From Betaproteobacteria bacterium (GTDB lineage Bacteria; Pseudomonadota; Gammaproteobacteria; Burkholderiales; Burkholderiaceae_C), in contig JANXSZ010000084.1 of assembly GCA_025356445.1 (NCBI GenBank), forward strand, positions 1 through 64,000: 64,000 nucleotides of DNA, given 5' to 3'. Position 1 is the first letter of the stretch. Each line of letters begins with the position of its first letter. This document shows, piece by piece, positions 62,650 through 64,000 of this stretch. Both the position numbers and the translations under genes were made by a program. The notes under the pieces are model-generated. The model was not told where the DNA came from and did no database searches. It saw only the letters and a list, made by a program, of their open reading frames with translations.

Positions 62650-63608
62650 TACCGAACTCCCTTGCGCGACATTTGATCCGTGGCCACGGCCAGAATCACC
62701 AAAATACCCGTCACCAAAATTTGGTAAACCGACGACACGCCCATCAGCGTCAGGCCATTGCGGAACACGCCCACAATCAGTGCGCCCACCAGCGTGCCCA
62801 GAATAAGCCCACGCCCGCCAAACAGGCTGGTGCCGCCCAGCACCACGGCGGTGATGGCGTCCAGATTTTCGGTCTGTCCCGCATTCGGGTCCCCTGCGCC
62901 GGTTCGTGCTACGGAAAGCATAGCTGCAATGCCATAGAAGATGCCCGCAAGAACGTACATTGACAATAAAACCCGTTCTGTGGGGATGCCCGTGAGGCGT
63001 GTTGCTTCGGGGCTGTTGCCCACGGCATAGACATGGCGGCCTGGTGCGGTTTCACGCAGCCACAGCCAAGTTGCCACATACAGCGCGAGCATCAGCACCA
63101 CACCGTAGGCGACGGAAGCATTGCCGATTTTGAGGGTGTTCCCCAGAAAGGTCATGCCCTCGGGGATGTCGGTGATGGTTTGCGAGCCGGAATACAGTTG
63201 TGTGATGGCAAACGCGATGTTCAGCGTACCCAGCGTGACGATGAACGGTGGCAGCTTGATGCGCGTCACCAGCAGGCCGTTGATGAGACCAAACAACGTG
63301 GTCGCCACCAAGCCGCACAGAATGGCCAGAGGCGTGGGCAGGCCGTAATCGGCAGAAAACTTGGTCATCACAATGCCGCCCAGCGCCATCACCATGCCGC
63401 ATGACAGGTCAATGCCGGCGGTCAAGATGATGAACGTCTGGCCAATGGCAATCACGCCTACGACCATCACCTGTTGCAAGATCAGCGAGAAGTTTTGCGC
63501 GGACAAAAAGCGGTCGCTTTGGGTGGCGAAGAAGAGGCAAGCGATCAGCAGGGCAATAAACGGCCCGAGTGTCGCCAGCGGTGGGAGTTTGGAGGGGGTG
63601 GTGTTCAT
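62649..63608 (-). CDS. CUT2-type sugar ABC transporter permease (FrcC/RbsC-like)
   Basis: A 319-residue inner-membrane permease with eight to ten hydrophobic helices. Signatures: TAGIDLSCGMVMALGGI near residue 67, VTLGTLNIAF near 125, YAVGNSPEATRLTGI and the coupling-loop region AVVLGGTSLFGGRGLILGTLVGALIVG. A hairpin (63634-63658) separates it from the binding-protein gene, as is common when the binding protein is made in excess. Confidence 0.93.
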   Translation of the reverse strand: MNTTPSKLPPLATLGPFIALLIACLFFATQSDRFLSAQNFSLILQQVMVVGVIAIGQTFIILTAGIDLSCGMVMALGGIVMTKFSADYGLPTPLAILCGLVATTLFGLINGLLVTRIKLPPFIVTLGTLNIAFAITQLYSGSQTITDIPEGMTFLGNTLKIGNASVAYGVVLMLALYVATWLWLRETAPGRHVYAVGNSPEATRLTGIPTERVLLSMYVLAGIFYGIAAMLSVARTGAGDPNAGQTENLDAITAVVLGGTSLFGGRGLILGTLVGALIVGVFRNGLTLMGVSSVYQILVTGILVILAVATDQMSRKGVR

Positions 63609-63633
63609 GGTGGTTTATCCCCGATCTTGCCCC

Positions 63634-63658
63634 TCTCCCGTCAACGGTGTGCGGGAGA
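63634..63658 (-). terminator. Intra-operon hairpin after the binding-protein gene
   Basis: TCTCCCG (63634-63640) and CGGGAGA (63652-63658), seven-base arms with an 11-base loop, between the binding-protein stop and the permease start. There is no clear T run, so it is more likely a stabilising or partial-termination hairpin. Flanking CCCCTC and GAGGTGAGGGG extend the symmetry loosely. Confidence 0.4.
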
Positions 63659-63688
63659 TGTGGAGCAGAGGTGAGGGGTATTCAGACC

Positions 63689-64000
63689 TTATTTATTTCC
63701 CCAGCACAGCTCGGTTCCCGTTTTCACGTCCTTGCTGTCCACGCCCGTCATGGGTTTCGCCGCAATCAGTGTCACCCCCGTGTCCACATAGCCACTGACT
63801 TTTTTGCCTGATTTGGCAAACTCCACGCCTGCGGCAACGCCCATTGTCGCCATCTTCAGCGGGTACTGCTGCGAGGTGGCTGCGATCACGCCAGCGCCCA
63901 CGTCCTTGATGCCAGCACAACCACCGTCTACCGACACGATCACCACATCTTTTTCTTTACCCGCCGCCTTCAGCGCCTTGTAGGCACCTGCGGCAGCGGG
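63689..64000 (-). CDS. Sugar ABC transporter substrate-binding protein, C-terminal part
   Basis: Frame stays open to the window edge (104 codons seen). Visible residues include [31 protein letters not shown] (hinge and second-lobe ligand loop of Peripla_BP_4 proteins; D of VSVDG contacts sugar), [15 protein letters not shown] and the final [10 protein letters not shown]. The N-terminal part lies beyond the window. First gene of the CUT2 transporter operon on the minus strand. Confidence 0.88.
   Translation of the reverse strand, partial: PAAAGAYKALKAAGKEKDVVIVSVDGGCAGIKDVGAGVIAATSQQYPLKMATMGVAAGVEFAKSGKKVSGYVDTGVTLIAAKPMTGVDSKDVKTGTELCWGNK

Noticed and set aside
1-64000. CRISPR arrays, insertion sequences, rRNA genes, phage genes
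   Set aside because: No regularly spaced repeats, no transposase or integrase frames, no rRNA or capsid-type sequences were seen anywhere in the window.

Overview
The window looks like a chromosomal segment of a Burkholderiales betaproteobacterium, most likely of the Comamonadaceae. The signs are a nuo operon followed by a DUF2818 gene, three Bug-type (tripartite tricarboxylate family) binding proteins, the grpE-dnaK-dnaJ order, a phaC/phaA/phaB polyhydroxybutyrate locus and short GCTA-N9-TAGC intergenic palindromes. The assignment comes from gene content and protein style, not from a database search.

Layout. 1-12.7 kb (+): the 3' part of the complex I operon (end of nuoE, then nuoF to nuoN), then DUF2818, a NUDIX ADP-sugar hydrolase and a DUF1178 protein. 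12.7-22.5 kb: an MsbA-type ABC exporter, a radical SAM gene with a LexA-like box directly upstream, and on the minus strand the heat-shock genes grpE, dnaK and dnaJ, with a TMEM175-type channel gene between dnaK and dnaJ. A strong sigma-32-type promoter precedes grpE. An FKBP isomerase, a fumarylacetoacetase-family enzyme and an HxlR-like regulator follow.

22.7-35.0 kb is the most distinctive region: a divergent gene set that looks built for plant hydroxycinnamates. Minus strand: enoyl-CoA hydratase, feruloyl-CoA synthase, tannase/feruloyl-esterase lipoprotein, SDR dehydrogenase, two Bug binding proteins and a MarR regulator. Plus strand: two thiolases and a CoA transferase. The two arms face each other across a near-perfect 27-bp palindrome, a likely MarR operator. 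Read as a pathway: ester hydrolysis, CoA activation, hydration, oxidation and thiolytic loss of acetyl-CoA, i.e. beta-oxidative side-chain shortening instead of the hydratase/lyase (vanillin) route.

35.0-37.0 kb is a gene graveyard: an amidohydrolase pseudogene with a large internal deletion, unassigned DNA, a truncated CHASE-type sensor fragment and the 3' end of a tRNA with its terminator but no 5' half. A GreA/GreB-like gene survives within it.

37-53 kb: DUF6172 and a companion gene; a PAS/GGDEF protein with a broken active site but an intact c-di-GMP I-site; NUDIX, fumarylacetoacetase-family, Bug and monooxygenase genes; then a GntR regulator divergent from a five-gene branched-chain-amino-acid-type ABC transporter and an MlrC-type (M81) peptidase; a CHASE-GGDEF diguanylate cyclase; maleylacetoacetate isomerase; and a PgeF/laccase-domain protein. 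53-64 kb: phaC, dctA, phaA, phaB with a clear terminator; a CPG2-like M20 peptidase; and on the minus strand a CUT2 sugar ABC transporter with FucU/RbsD and ROK genes, cut by the window end. Acetyl-CoA from the aromatic pathway could feed both respiration through complex I and polyhydroxybutyrate storage.
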